DNA of 43,375 nt. It comes from Variovorax paradoxus (GTDB lineage: Bacteria; Pseudomonadota; Gammaproteobacteria; Burkholderiales; Burkholderiaceae_C). Both the position numbers and the translations under genes were made by a program. The stretch lies in contig NZ_JAGGNV010000031.1 in the NCBI RefSeq assembly GCF_018614955.1, forward strand, positions 4,273 through 47,647. Reading direction: 5' to 3'. Shown here in pieces: positions 1 to 7,337 of this stretch (within the stretch, counting starts at the first letter, position 1; every line of letters starts with the position of its first letter). Under the pieces are notes generated by a model. That model made no database searches and was not told where the DNA came from. It saw only the letters and a list, made by a program, of their open reading frames with translations.

Positions 1-1049
1 TGACGCTCGGCGGCTCCGAGGCCATCGACGCCGCGGTTCGCTTCATCGTGCAGTACCACAACGCGATCGGCAAACCGGCGAAGAAGCAGTTCATCGCGCT
101 GGAGCGCGGCTACCACGGCTCCTCGTCCACCGGCGCCGGCCTGACCGCATTGCCTGCCTTCCACCGCGGCTTCGATCTGCCGCTGCCCACGCAGCACTAC
201 ATTCCCTCGCCCTACGCCTACCGCCATGCGGACGGCGCCGACCCGCAGGCGCTGATCGCGGCCTCGGTCGCCGCGCTGCGCGCCAAGGTGGCCGAGCTGG
301 GCGCGGACAACGTGGCCGCCTTCTTCTGCGAGCCGATCCAGGGCTCGGGCGGCGTCATCGTGCCGCCCAAGGGCTGGCTGAAGGCGATGCGCGAGGCCAC
401 GCGCGAGCTCGGCATCCTGTTCGTCGTCGACGAGGTCATCACCGGCTTCGGCCGCACCGGCCCGATGTTCGCGTGCGAGGCCGAGGGCGTGGAGCCCGAC
501 CTGATGACCATGGCCAAGGGCCTGACCGCCGGCTACGCGCCGATGGGTGCCACGATGATGTCGGAGCAGGTCTATGCCGGCATCGCCGACGGTGCGCCGG
601 CCGGCGCATCGGTCGGCCATGGCGCGACCTATTCGGCGCATCCGGTCAGCGCCGCGGTCGCGCTCGAGGTGCTGCGCCTGTACGAGGAGGGCGGCGTGCT
701 CGCCAACGGCCAGCGCGGTGCGGCCCACTTCGCGGCCGGTCTCGATGCGCTCGCCGCGCATCCGCTGGTGGGCGATGCGCGTTATCGCGGCCTGCTGGGT
801 GCGTTGGAGCTGGTGAGCGACAAGGCGAGCAAGCGCGGCTTCGATGCAGCGCTCGGCCTCGCCGACCGCATCTTCGCCATCGGCTACAGGAACGGCCTGG
901 TGTTCCGCTCCTTCGGCGACCACATCCTCGGCTTTGCGCCGGCGCTTACCTATACCGAGGACGAGTTCGCGCAGATGTTCGCGCGGCTGAAAAAGACGCT
1001 CGATGAAGTGCTCGATGCGCCCGACGTTCGCGCTGCATTGGCGGCCTGA
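1..1049 (+). CDS. Class III (omega) aminotransferase, 5' end outside window
   Basis: PLP-dependent class III aminotransferase, transferring an amino group between an omega-amino compound and a keto acid. The reading frame is open from base 3 (TLGGSEAIDAAVRF), so the N-terminus lies upstream and any start inside the window is artificial. Visible family marks are the GGSEA segment, the EPIQGSGGV stretch, the cofactor Asp in VDEVITGFGRTG and the Schiff-base Lys in MAKGLTAGY. The C-terminus looks complete. An Lrp/AsnC regulator follows 76 bp downstream, a common partner of amino-acid transaminases. The substrate cannot be read from sequence; beta-alanine, taurine, GABA and related amines are all possible. 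Confidence 0.9.
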   Translation, partial: TLGGSEAIDAAVRFIVQYHNAIGKPAKKQFIALERGYHGSSSTGAGLTALPAFHRGFDLPLPTQHYIPSPYAYRHADGADPQALIAASVAALRAKVAELGADNVAAFFCEPIQGSGGVIVPPKGWLKAMREATRELGILFVVDEVITGFGRTGPMFACEAEGVEPDLMTMAKGLTAGYAPMGATMMSEQVYAGIADGAPAGASVGHGATYSAHPVSAAVALEVLRLYEEGGVLANGQRGAAHFAAGLDALAAHPLVGDARYRGLLGALELVSDKASKRGFDAALGLADRIFAIGYRNGLVFRSFGDHILGFAPALTYTEDEFAQMFARLKKTLDEVLDAPDVRAALAA

Positions 1050-1125
1050 GCGAAAACCCGCACACCGTCCCGCAACACATCGAGACCGACGCAGAATCGA
1101 ACTCTCTTCGTTTTTCGACGCCGCC

Positions 1126-1620
1126 ATGTCAGAAGCCTTCAAGATCGACCGACTCGACCTGCGCATCCTGGCGCAGCTGCAAAAGAACGGGCGCATGACC
1201 AACGTGGACTTGGCGGACGCGGTGGGCCTCTCGCCCAGCCCCTGCCTGATCCGCGTCAAGCGCCTGGAGCAGGCCGGCTACATCGCCGGCTACGGCGCCC
1301 ACCTGCGGCTCGAGAAGCTCGGCGACACGCTGACCGTGTTCACAGAGGTCACGCTGTCCGACCACCACCGCGAGGACTTCGTGCGCTTCGAGGCCGCCAT
1401 CCGCGAGGTCGACGAGGTGCTCGAATGCCACCTGGTGAGCGGCGGCTACGACTACCTGCTGCGCTTCCTGACGCGCGGCGTGAACCACTACCAGGAAGTG
1501 ATCGAGGAACTGCTCGAACGCAACATCGGCATCGCGAAGTACTTCAGCTACATCGTCATCAAGTCGCCGTTCATCAAGACGCACTGTCCGATCGAGCGGC
1601 TGTTCCCCAACCAGCGCTGA
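1126..1620 (+). CDS. Lrp/AsnC family transcriptional regulator
   Basis: DNA-binding regulator of 164 residues. Residues 8-60 form the AsnC-type helix-turn-helix (LDLRILAQLQKNGRMTN, then LSPSPCLIRVKRLEQ). The C-terminal half is the RAM ligand-binding/oligomerisation domain with the SGGYDYLLRF strand. The ATG at 1126 gives the usual Lrp length; the open frame extends further upstream but that part does not resemble the family. It probably controls the adjacent aminotransferase and/or the genes downstream in response to an amino acid. A clearly related regulator lies at 13141-13641, again beside a class III PLP enzyme. Confidence 0.92.
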   Translation: MSEAFKIDRLDLRILAQLQKNGRMTNVDLADAVGLSPSPCLIRVKRLEQAGYIAGYGAHLRLEKLGDTLTVFTEVTLSDHHREDFVRFEAAIREVDEVLECHLVSGGYDYLLRFLTRGVNHYQEVIEELLERNIGIAKYFSYIVIKSPFIKTHCPIERLFPNQR

Positions 1621-1681
1621 CCGGCGCTTTCGTTTCGTCCATGCCCGACACCCCGCCTCGCTCCCGTCCGCCTGCCCGCTC

Positions 1682-2092
1682 GTGCGGCTGGCCGAAACCG
1701 ACAGACCCACGCTGACGCTGCAGATCGACGGGCAACCGGCCACCGCGCTGGCCGGCGATACGCTGCTGGTGGCGCTGCTGAGCCACGGCCGGCGCGTGCG
1801 CGACAGCGAGTTCGGCGACGGGCCGCGCGCCGGCTTCTGCCTGATGGGCGCCTGCCAGGACTGCTGGGTGTGGACGCCGGCGGGCGAGCGCCTGCGCGCC
1901 TGCTCGACCCCGGTGGAAGCGGGCATGTCGGTGTGCACGCGGCCGCCCGAGCAGCCGCGGTTGAAGGGCTACTACTACAAGTACTTGTTCAAAGAAGTGT
2001 GCTTCGGTCCCGTCGACTTCGCCGCCCAGCCGAACGCTTCAGCCCGTCCGCCCGGTCAGCGGAAACACCTGCGGGTCAAACACTGGGACTGA
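1682..2092 (+). CDS. Orphan [2Fe-2S] protein resembling HcnA / D-hydroxyproline dehydrogenase small subunit
   Basis: Small ferredoxin-like electron-transfer subunit. Cysteines are arranged C-x4-C-x2-C (FCLMGACQDCW) followed by RACS, which fits the plant-type [2Fe-2S] fold used by HcnA-like subunits and the N-terminus of sarcosine oxidase alpha. The only in-frame start is GTG 1682, with no Shine-Dalgarno sequence. An ATG at 1641 opens a different frame (MPDTPPRSRPPAR) that would flow into VRLAETDRP if a small indel near 1675-1682 were repaired, so the 5' end may be frameshifted. The 136-residue length exceeds the usual 100-110, and the Tyr-rich tail after residue ~93 (KGYYYKYLFKEV) is unfamiliar. 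No HcnB/C partners follow, unlike 5837-8715. Confidence 0.65.
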   Translation: MRLAETDRPTLTLQIDGQPATALAGDTLLVALLSHGRRVRDSEFGDGPRAGFCLMGACQDCWVWTPAGERLRACSTPVEAGMSVCTRPPEQPRLKGYYYKYLFKEVCFGPVDFAAQPNASARPPGQRKHLRVKHWD

Positions 2093-2272
2093 TTCTGATG
2101 GGCGTATTGGCATTGGTGCTGGGCGCGGCCGCCACCGGTCGAGTGCGACCGATGTGAAGGCCCATCACATATGCGCGATGGCAGGATCTGCTGTAGCGGT
2201 CCGCACAACCGCAGCCTGCTTTGTGCAAGACCCTCATTGCAGCACCGCCGAGAGGGGCACGCGGCCTAAACT

Positions 2273-2286
2273 TTTGGACATCCAAA
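2273..2286. promoter_or_regulatory. Inverted repeat TTTGGA-CA-TCCAAA, possible operator
   Basis: Perfect 6-bp arms separated by 2 bp, about 115 bp before the aldehyde dehydrogenase start. The size and position suit an operator, but no regulator can be assigned and no matching site was found before the paralogous cassette at 17744. Confidence 0.3.
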
Positions 2287-2332
2287 GGCCCGGCCTCAGC
2301 CCCTTCATGACGCATCCCACCGCATTACCAAA

Positions 2333-2358
2333 CATCCATGGCCACGCTTTTATGGATG
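2333..2358. promoter_or_regulatory. Inverted repeat CATCCAT...ATGGATG upstream of cassette copy 1
   Basis: Perfect 7-bp arms (2333-2339 and 2352-2358) with a 12-base loop, 41 bp before the GTG start at 2400. It could be an operator or a leader hairpin in the mRNA. There is no T-tract, so it is not an intrinsic terminator. Confidence 0.3.
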
Positions 2359-2399
2359 GCGATGAGCAACCCTGACGCCGTTTCCAAAGGACCGACTCC

Positions 2400-3881
2400 G
2401 TGAACTCCTCCATCATCGAGCACCTCAGGAGCGCTGGCCGCCTGGACCGCGTGTTCATCGACGGCGAGTGGGTCACGCCTCATGGGCAAGCTCGAAGCGC
2501 TGTCATCGATCCGTCGACCGAAGAGCCGGTCGCGGAGATCGCGCTGGGCAGTGCAAGAGATGTCGCTGCAGCCGTGGCTTCGGCGCGGCGCGCATTCGCG
2601 ACCTGGTCCGTGAGTTCCGCCCAGAGCAGGGCCTTGCTTCTCGATCGCGTCCACGCCTTGATCCTCGAGCGCGCAGAACTGTTCGCTCAGGCGATCTCGT
2701 TGGAGATGGGCGCTGCCATCAGCATGGCGCGTGGCACGCAGGTGCCGGTCGCGGCCGAGCACATCCGCGTGGCCCGGGACAATCTGGCCTGCTATCCGTT
2801 CCTCACCCATCGGGGAGACATGGCCATCATGCGCGAGGCCATCGGCGTGTGCGGCCTGATCACCCCCTGGAACTGGCCGCTCTACCAGATCACCGCCAAG
2901 GTCGGTCCCGCCTTGGCGGCGGGATGTACGGTCGTCCTGAAGCCCAGCGAGCTGTCGCCGCTGAGCGCCTTGCTCTTTGCCGAGGTGATGCACGACGCCG
3001 GCATCCCGCCGGGTGTGTTCAACCTGGTGAACGGCAATGGGCCGGAGGTCGGCGCCGCGCTGTCGGCGCATCCCGACGTGGACATGATCTCAATCACCGG
3101 TTCGACAAGAGCCGGCGTCCTGGTGGCCCAAGCGGCGGCGCCGACGGTGAAGCGCGTGGCGCAGGAACTCGGCGGGAAATCGCCCAACCTCATCCTGCCG
3201 GATGCGGACCTGGCGCGTGCCATACCGGCAGGCGTAGCGGCCGCCTTCCGCAACGTCGGCCAATCCTGCAGCGCTCCGACGCGCATGATCGTGCCCCGCG
3301 AGCGCCTCCAGGAAGTTGAGCGGCTCGCGCTCGAAGCGGCAGCCAGCATCGTCGTGGGCGATCCGCGTTCGCAGCAGACCACGCACGGCCCGGTGGCGAA
3401 TCGCGCGCAGTTCAATCGGGTGCAGGAAATGATCGGCATCGGAATCGCCGAAGGCGCGCGGCTCATTTGTGGCGGCCTCGGGCGGCCAGAGGCTTTAAGC
3501 CGCGGCTTCTACTGCCGTCCGACCATCTTCACCGCGGTGCAGCCTCGGATGCAGATCGCGCAGGAGGAAATCTTCGGGCCGGTGCTCGCGATCATTCCCT
3601 ATGACAGCGTGGACGAGGCCGTGGAGATCGCCAATGGCACTGTCTACGGCCTGGGCGCCCATGTGCAAGGGAAGGACCTCGGCGCGGCGCGCGCCGTCGC
3701 AGCGCGGATTCGGTCCGGGCAGGTGCACATCAACTATCCGGCCTGGAGCCCCCACGCCCCCTTCGGTGGCTACAAGCGCTCGGGAAATGGCCGCGAATAC
3801 GGAATAGAAGGTCTCGAGGAGTACCTGGAAACCAAAGCCATTCTTGGCTTCCAGGATGCCTCGGCACCCAGTACCGACTGA
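2400..3881 (+). CDS. NAD(P)-dependent aldehyde dehydrogenase, cassette copy 1
   Basis: Oxidises an aldehyde to a carboxylic acid in the cytosol. Its 493 residues match the usual ALDH length. The oxyanion-hole Asn is in ITPWNWPLY (about residue 158), the general-base Glu in AQELGGK (about 256) and the nucleophilic Cys in GQSCSAPTR (about 290). The start is GTG, chosen because the paralogue at 17744 begins at the same residue with ATG (MNTAII vs MNSSII). By eye the two proteins match at well over 80% of positions, with no gaps. A cupin follows 35 bp downstream and an FAD oxidoreductase after that. The neighbours suggest it handles an aldehyde released from an amine or amino acid by a flavoenzyme; the exact substrate is unknown. 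Confidence 0.93.
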   Translation: MNSSIIEHLRSAGRLDRVFIDGEWVTPHGQARSAVIDPSTEEPVAEIALGSARDVAAAVASARRAFATWSVSSAQSRALLLDRVHALILERAELFAQAISLEMGAAISMARGTQVPVAAEHIRVARDNLACYPFLTHRGDMAIMREAIGVCGLITPWNWPLYQITAKVGPALAAGCTVVLKPSELSPLSALLFAEVMHDAGIPPGVFNLVNGNGPEVGAALSAHPDVDMISITGSTRAGVLVAQAAAPTVKRVAQELGGKSPNLILPDADLARAIPAGVAAAFRNVGQSCSAPTRMIVPRERLQEVERLALEAAASIVVGDPRSQQTTHGPVANRAQFNRVQEMIGIGIAEGARLICGGLGRPEALSRGFYCRPTIFTAVQPRMQIAQEEIFGPVLAIIPYDSVDEAVEIANGTVYGLGAHVQGKDLGAARAVAARIRSGQVHINYPAWSPHAPFGGYKRSGNGREYGIEGLEEYLETKAILGFQDASAPSTD

Positions 3882-3916
3882 CAGGCTTTCAGTGAAAACA
3901 TCGCGCAGGAGCAATC

Positions 3917-4450
3917 ATGACCGTGGCCTTAGTGCTGCATCGCGCCGACGGCGCACCCGTTTCAACCTCCTTCCGCAGGGCGGCGTTCGGCAAGGACGAC
4001 CCCTTTCCGCGGCATCGGGAGATCGCGTGGGAAGGACCGGGTTCGATGAGCGCAGGCCGAATCAGCTTCATCGGTGAGCTCGAAGTCCCGAGCTTTCCCC
4101 ACACCGAGACCATCGTCGTCATGGCCGGAGAGCTCAGCCTGACGGCGGCCGGCGTGGCACCGCTCGTGCTTCGCCCCGGTGAAGGGGCCGTCATCGCGCG
4201 CGGCACGGCAGTTCGCATACTGGCCCGATCGCGCACGCTGTTCGTGTTCTGCGCCGCAGCGGCAGAGGGGCCGAACAACCCCGGTATCACGCCGCTGCGC
4301 GCCGGCAGCGTGCGGTTCGCAGCCCCTGACGGAAGCGTCCTGTCGGTGGGCACGGGCGACGCGCTGTTCGTACCCCAGGGCGCACCGATCGCATGGGAAA
4401 GCAATGATCGCGTGGCGAAGTTCTGCGTAGTCCAAAGCGTCCAGGCTTGA
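3917..4450 (+). CDS. DUF861-type cupin, internally deleted (cassette copy 1)
   Basis: Cupin-fold protein of 177 residues, opening with MTVALVLHRADGAPVS. Compared with its full-length paralogue (19270-19989, 239 residues) it lacks exactly 62 internal residues. The frame goes straight from ITPLRA to VRFAAPDGSV, missing the linker and the first half of the second cupin domain, including its PHRLNEFMYLLAGG strand. The reading frame and the translated flanks are intact, so a shortened protein may be made, but the second beta-barrel cannot fold normally. The full-length protein would be a bicupin of the kind often coded beside FAD amine oxidases; its role in them is not established. Confidence 0.85.
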   Translation: MTVALVLHRADGAPVSTSFRRAAFGKDDPFPRHREIAWEGPGSMSAGRISFIGELEVPSFPHTETIVVMAGELSLTAAGVAPLVLRPGEGAVIARGTAVRILARSRTLFVFCAAAAEGPNNPGITPLRAGSVRFAAPDGSVLSVGTGDALFVPQGAPIAWESNDRVAKFCVVQSVQA

Positions 4451-4470
4451 ATCGACGAGCGAGATTCATC

Positions 4471-5796
4471 ATGTCCCCTCCGCTGCACCATATCAACACT
4501 TCCCCCAAGCCGCCGGCCTCCGCTGACGTCGTCGTGATCGGCGGCGGCATCATCGGTGTCTTTACCGCCTACTACCTGGCCAAGCGCGGTCTTTCAGTCG
4601 CCTTGGTCGAGAAGGGCAGGATCGGCGCCGAGCAGTCGAGCCGCAACTGGGGCTGGTGCCGGCAGCAGAACCGCGACGCGCGCGAACTGCCCATGGCGAG
4701 CAAGAGCCTCGATCTCTGGGAACGATTTGCTGCCGAGAGCGGTGAAGACACGGGTTTTCATCGCTGCGGGCTCTTGTATCTCAGCAACGACGAGGCTGAG
4801 CTGTCCCGTTGGTCCAGCTGGCGTGATTTTGCGAAGACCGCCGGAGTGACGACCTACATGCTCAATAGCCGGCAGGCCGCGCAGCGCGGGCAAGCGACCG
4901 GCCGCGCCTGGAAAGGCGGCGTCTTCTCGCCCAGCGATGGCACCGCCGATCCTGGCAAGGCTGCGCCGGCCGTGGCAGCTGCGCTCATCAAGCTCGGGGG
5001 CAGCGTCCATCAGAATTGCGCGGCCCGCGGCATCGAGATGGAAGGCGGACGGGTCAGCGGCGTCATCACGGAAGCCGGGGTCATCAAGACCAGGACGGCT
5101 GTGCTCGCCGGTGGCGCCTGGGCCTCCTCGTTCTGCCGGCAGCTCGGCATCCGTTTTCCCCAGGCCTCGATCCGCCAATCCATCCTGAGCGTGTCGCCTG
5201 TGGAGCATCGCTTGCCGGATGCCCTGTTTACGGCAGGCGTGTCCATCACGCGCCGCAACGACGGACGCTACGCACTGGCCATCAGTGGCCGCGCACGCGT
5301 GGACGTGACGCCGCAGTTCATGCGATTCGCCCCGCAGTTCGTGCCCATGTTCGCCAAGCGCTGGCGCAGCCTTCTTCCGGGAGGCCTGGAAGGCATTCGC
5401 GGTGGCCACGAAACGCTGAAGCGGTGGCGGCTCGATGCGCCGACCCCGATGGAGCGAGTACGCATCCTGGATCCAAAGCCCGATCTGGCGACGGTCAGGG
5501 AGACCCACCGCCGCGCTGTCGAACTCCTGCCTGAACTGCGCGAAGCAAGGATCACGGACGCCTGGGCCGGCTTTGTCGATAGCACGCCGGATGGTGTTCC
5601 CGGCATCGGCGAAGTGCCGTCCATACCGGGCTTCATCCTGGCAGCGGGCTTTTCGGGACACGGCTTCGGCATCGGTCCTGGCGCTGGCCACCTGATCGCG
5701 GACCTTGCCACTGGTGCCGAACCGATCGTTGATCCCTTGCCGTACCGGCCCGAGCGGTTCAGCGACTCAGCATGGGGCAAGGTCGCTGATTTCTAG
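4471..5796 (+). CDS. FAD-dependent oxidoreductase, DAO/PuuB-like, cassette copy 1
   Basis: Flavin-dependent amine or amino-acid oxidase/dehydrogenase of 441 residues. The N-terminal Rossmann motif is VVVIGGGIIGVFTAYYL (about residues 20-36), followed by the acidic strand end LVEKG and the segment SSRNWGWCRQQNRDAREL. Near the C-terminus FSGHGFGIGPGAG closes the FAD site. The ATG at 4471 is preferred over an upstream TTG because it gives the same 441-residue length as the paralogue at 20011. It starts 20 bp after the cupin stop and runs into another FAD enzyme after 40 bp. The best-known relative is gamma-glutamylputrescine oxidase; the substrate is inferred only as an amine or amino acid. Confidence 0.9.
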   Translation: MSPPLHHINTSPKPPASADVVVIGGGIIGVFTAYYLAKRGLSVALVEKGRIGAEQSSRNWGWCRQQNRDARELPMASKSLDLWERFAAESGEDTGFHRCGLLYLSNDEAELSRWSSWRDFAKTAGVTTYMLNSRQAAQRGQATGRAWKGGVFSPSDGTADPGKAAPAVAAALIKLGGSVHQNCAARGIEMEGGRVSGVITEAGVIKTRTAVLAGGAWASSFCRQLGIRFPQASIRQSILSVSPVEHRLPDALFTAGVSITRRNDGRYALAISGRARVDVTPQFMRFAPQFVPMFAKRWRSLLPGGLEGIRGGHETLKRWRLDAPTPMERVRILDPKPDLATVRETHRRAVELLPELREARITDAWAGFVDSTPDGVPGIGEVPSIPGFILAAGFSGHGFGIGPGAGHLIADLATGAEPIVDPLPYRPERFSDSAWGKVADF

Positions 5797-5836
5797 GCCG
5801 CGCACAGCATCGCGGTAACGGGCACCAAAGGCACAC

Positions 5837-6979
5837 ATGTTTTCGAGCGATGTGATCGTGATTGGCGGCGGCTTGGTCGGCACCGCAGTGGCCTATGGGC
5901 TGGGCCAGCTCGGCAAGAACGTCACGGTCCTGGATGAAGGCGACGATGCGTTTCGCGCCTCGCGCGGGAACTTCGGCTTGATCTGGGTTCACGGCAAGGG
6001 CCGCGGCGTTCCGCACTATGCGCGCTGGACCCGGGAGTCCGCGCGGCTGTGGCCCGCGCTCGCCGCGCGACTTCAGGGCGAAACCGGCATCGATGTCCAG
6101 GCCAGGCAGAACGGCGCCTTCAACCTGTGCTTTTCCGAGGCCGAACTCGAGGCGCGCCGGGAGCGGCTTGCTGCCGTGCACGATGAAGTTGGCGGCGAGT
6201 ATCCCTACGAGATCCTGGACCGCGCGGCCCTGCTGCAGCGATTGCCCCACGTCGGACCGAAGGTGATCGGCGCCAGCTACTCGCCGATGGACGGCCATGT
6301 CAATCCGCTCAAGCTGCTGCGCGCCCTGCACACCGCGCGCATCCAGCGAGGCGTGATGCTGAAGACAGGCCACGGGGTGGAGCGCATCACGCACGCAGAC
6401 GGCCTGTTCACGGCGCACGTCCGGGGCCAGCAGTTTCGCGCGCCCAAGCTCGTACTGGCCGCGGGACTCGGAAACGCGAGCCTGGCCGGTCAAGTCGGCC
6501 TCCACGCGCCGGTGCGGCCGAATCGCGGGCAATTGATCGTCACCGAGCGCACCGAAAAGCTCTTCGACTATCCCACGGGGCATATCCGGCAGACCGACGA
6601 GGGCGGCATCCAGATCGGGGAGTCCATGGAAGATGCGGGCTTTGACGACAGCACAACGACCAGCACCTTGGCCGAGCTCGCGCGCCGCGCGGTCGCCAGT
6701 TTTCCGATGCTCGGTCAGCTCAATGTGGTTCGGGTATGGGGCGCGTTGCGGGTAATGACGCCCGACGGCTATCCGATCTACCAGGAATCGAAATCCTGTC
6801 CAGGCGCCTACGTCGTCACGTGCCATAGCGGCGTGACCCTGGCCGCGGCCCACGCCTTTCGCATCGCCCCGTGGATCAATGGCTCAGTTGCGCCCGAGGA
6901 GCTGGACGCCTTTCGGGGCGATCGCTTTGCCGCCGCAGACCATCCGACACAGGCCCTGGATCACCACCATGCCCACTGA
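5837..6979 (+). CDS. FAD oxidoreductase, HcnC / D-hydroxyproline dehydrogenase beta-like subunit
   Basis: 380-residue DAO-fold flavoprotein. The dinucleotide motif VIVIGGGLVGTAVAYGLG starts at residue 6, and the C-terminal flavin-contact stretch reads TCHSGVTLAAA. With the two following genes it forms the standard set for membrane-associated three-subunit dehydrogenases (catalytic FAD subunit, [2Fe-2S] subunit, second FAD/Fe-S subunit) known from HCN synthase and from nopaline/octopine and D-hydroxyproline oxidation. AAAGG lies 9 bases before the ATG. The C-terminus overlaps the next gene by 11 bp, so translation is likely coupled. Substrate unknown. Confidence 0.88.
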   Translation: MFSSDVIVIGGGLVGTAVAYGLGQLGKNVTVLDEGDDAFRASRGNFGLIWVHGKGRGVPHYARWTRESARLWPALAARLQGETGIDVQARQNGAFNLCFSEAELEARRERLAAVHDEVGGEYPYEILDRAALLQRLPHVGPKVIGASYSPMDGHVNPLKLLRALHTARIQRGVMLKTGHGVERITHADGLFTAHVRGQQFRAPKLVLAAGLGNASLAGQVGLHAPVRPNRGQLIVTERTEKLFDYPTGHIRQTDEGGIQIGESMEDAGFDDSTTTSTLAELARRAVASFPMLGQLNVVRVWGALRVMTPDGYPIYQESKSCPGAYVVTCHSGVTLAAAHAFRIAPWINGSVAPEELDAFRGDRFAAADHPTQALDHHHAH

Positions 6980-7337
6980 ACCGCTCTTTCACCCGATCTC
7001 GGCCGCCACCGAGCCCTTCATCGACATTGAGTTCGACGGTCGCCGCCTTGAGGTGCTGGGCCAGCGCTCGGTGGCTGCCGCCTTGCTGGCGGCCGGTGTG
7101 TCGCGCTTTCGGTCCACGCCCGTGTCGGGTGCGCCACGTGCTCCCTACTGCATGATGGGCGTTTGCTTCGAATGCCTGCTGGAAATCGATGGCGTGGCCA
7201 ATTGCCAGGCCTGTCTCGTGACAGTGCAACCTGGCATGAAGATCCGCCCGCAGGAAGGCGCCCGCAGCTGGGAAGCCGTCCACACGGCCGGCGGCGGCAG
7301 CGACGAGGACACCACTGAGGCCAGCCATGCAGCTTGA
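6969..7337 (+). CDS. [2Fe-2S] subunit of HcnABC-like dehydrogenase
   Basis: 122-residue ferredoxin-like subunit. The Cys ligands are arranged C-x4-C-x2-C in YCMMGVCFECLLEI with the fourth in NCQACL, the plant-type pattern of HcnA-like proteins. The ATG at 6969 overlaps the preceding FAD gene by 11 bp; a longer in-frame extension to 6879 would run deep into that gene and is not needed. It passes electrons between the FAD subunits at 5837 and 7327. It differs from the orphan homologue at 1682-2092 by having an intact start and a normal tail. Confidence 0.88.
   Translation: MPTEPLFHPISAATEPFIDIEFDGRRLEVLGQRSVAAALLAAGVSRFRSTPVSGAPRAPYCMMGVCFECLLEIDGVANCQACLVTVQPGMKIRPQEGARSWEAVHTAGGGSDEDTTEASHAA

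Larger units (their letters stand above)
2093..2399. other. Non-coding interval upstream of cassette copy 1
   Basis: No convincing gene is visible in these 307 bases. They hold two short inverted repeats (see 2273-2286 and 2333-2358) and presumably the promoter for the long plus-strand run that begins at 2400. No HcnB- or HcnC-like sequence is recognisable here, although such partners would be expected after the preceding [2Fe-2S] gene. Confidence 0.5.

Noticed and set aside
1129..1938. Long minus-strand open frame (269 codons) across the Lrp and [2Fe-2S] genes
   Set aside because: It is the antisense shadow of two recognisable plus-strand genes, and its translation is rich in Arg/Ala/Gln with no family-like motif.
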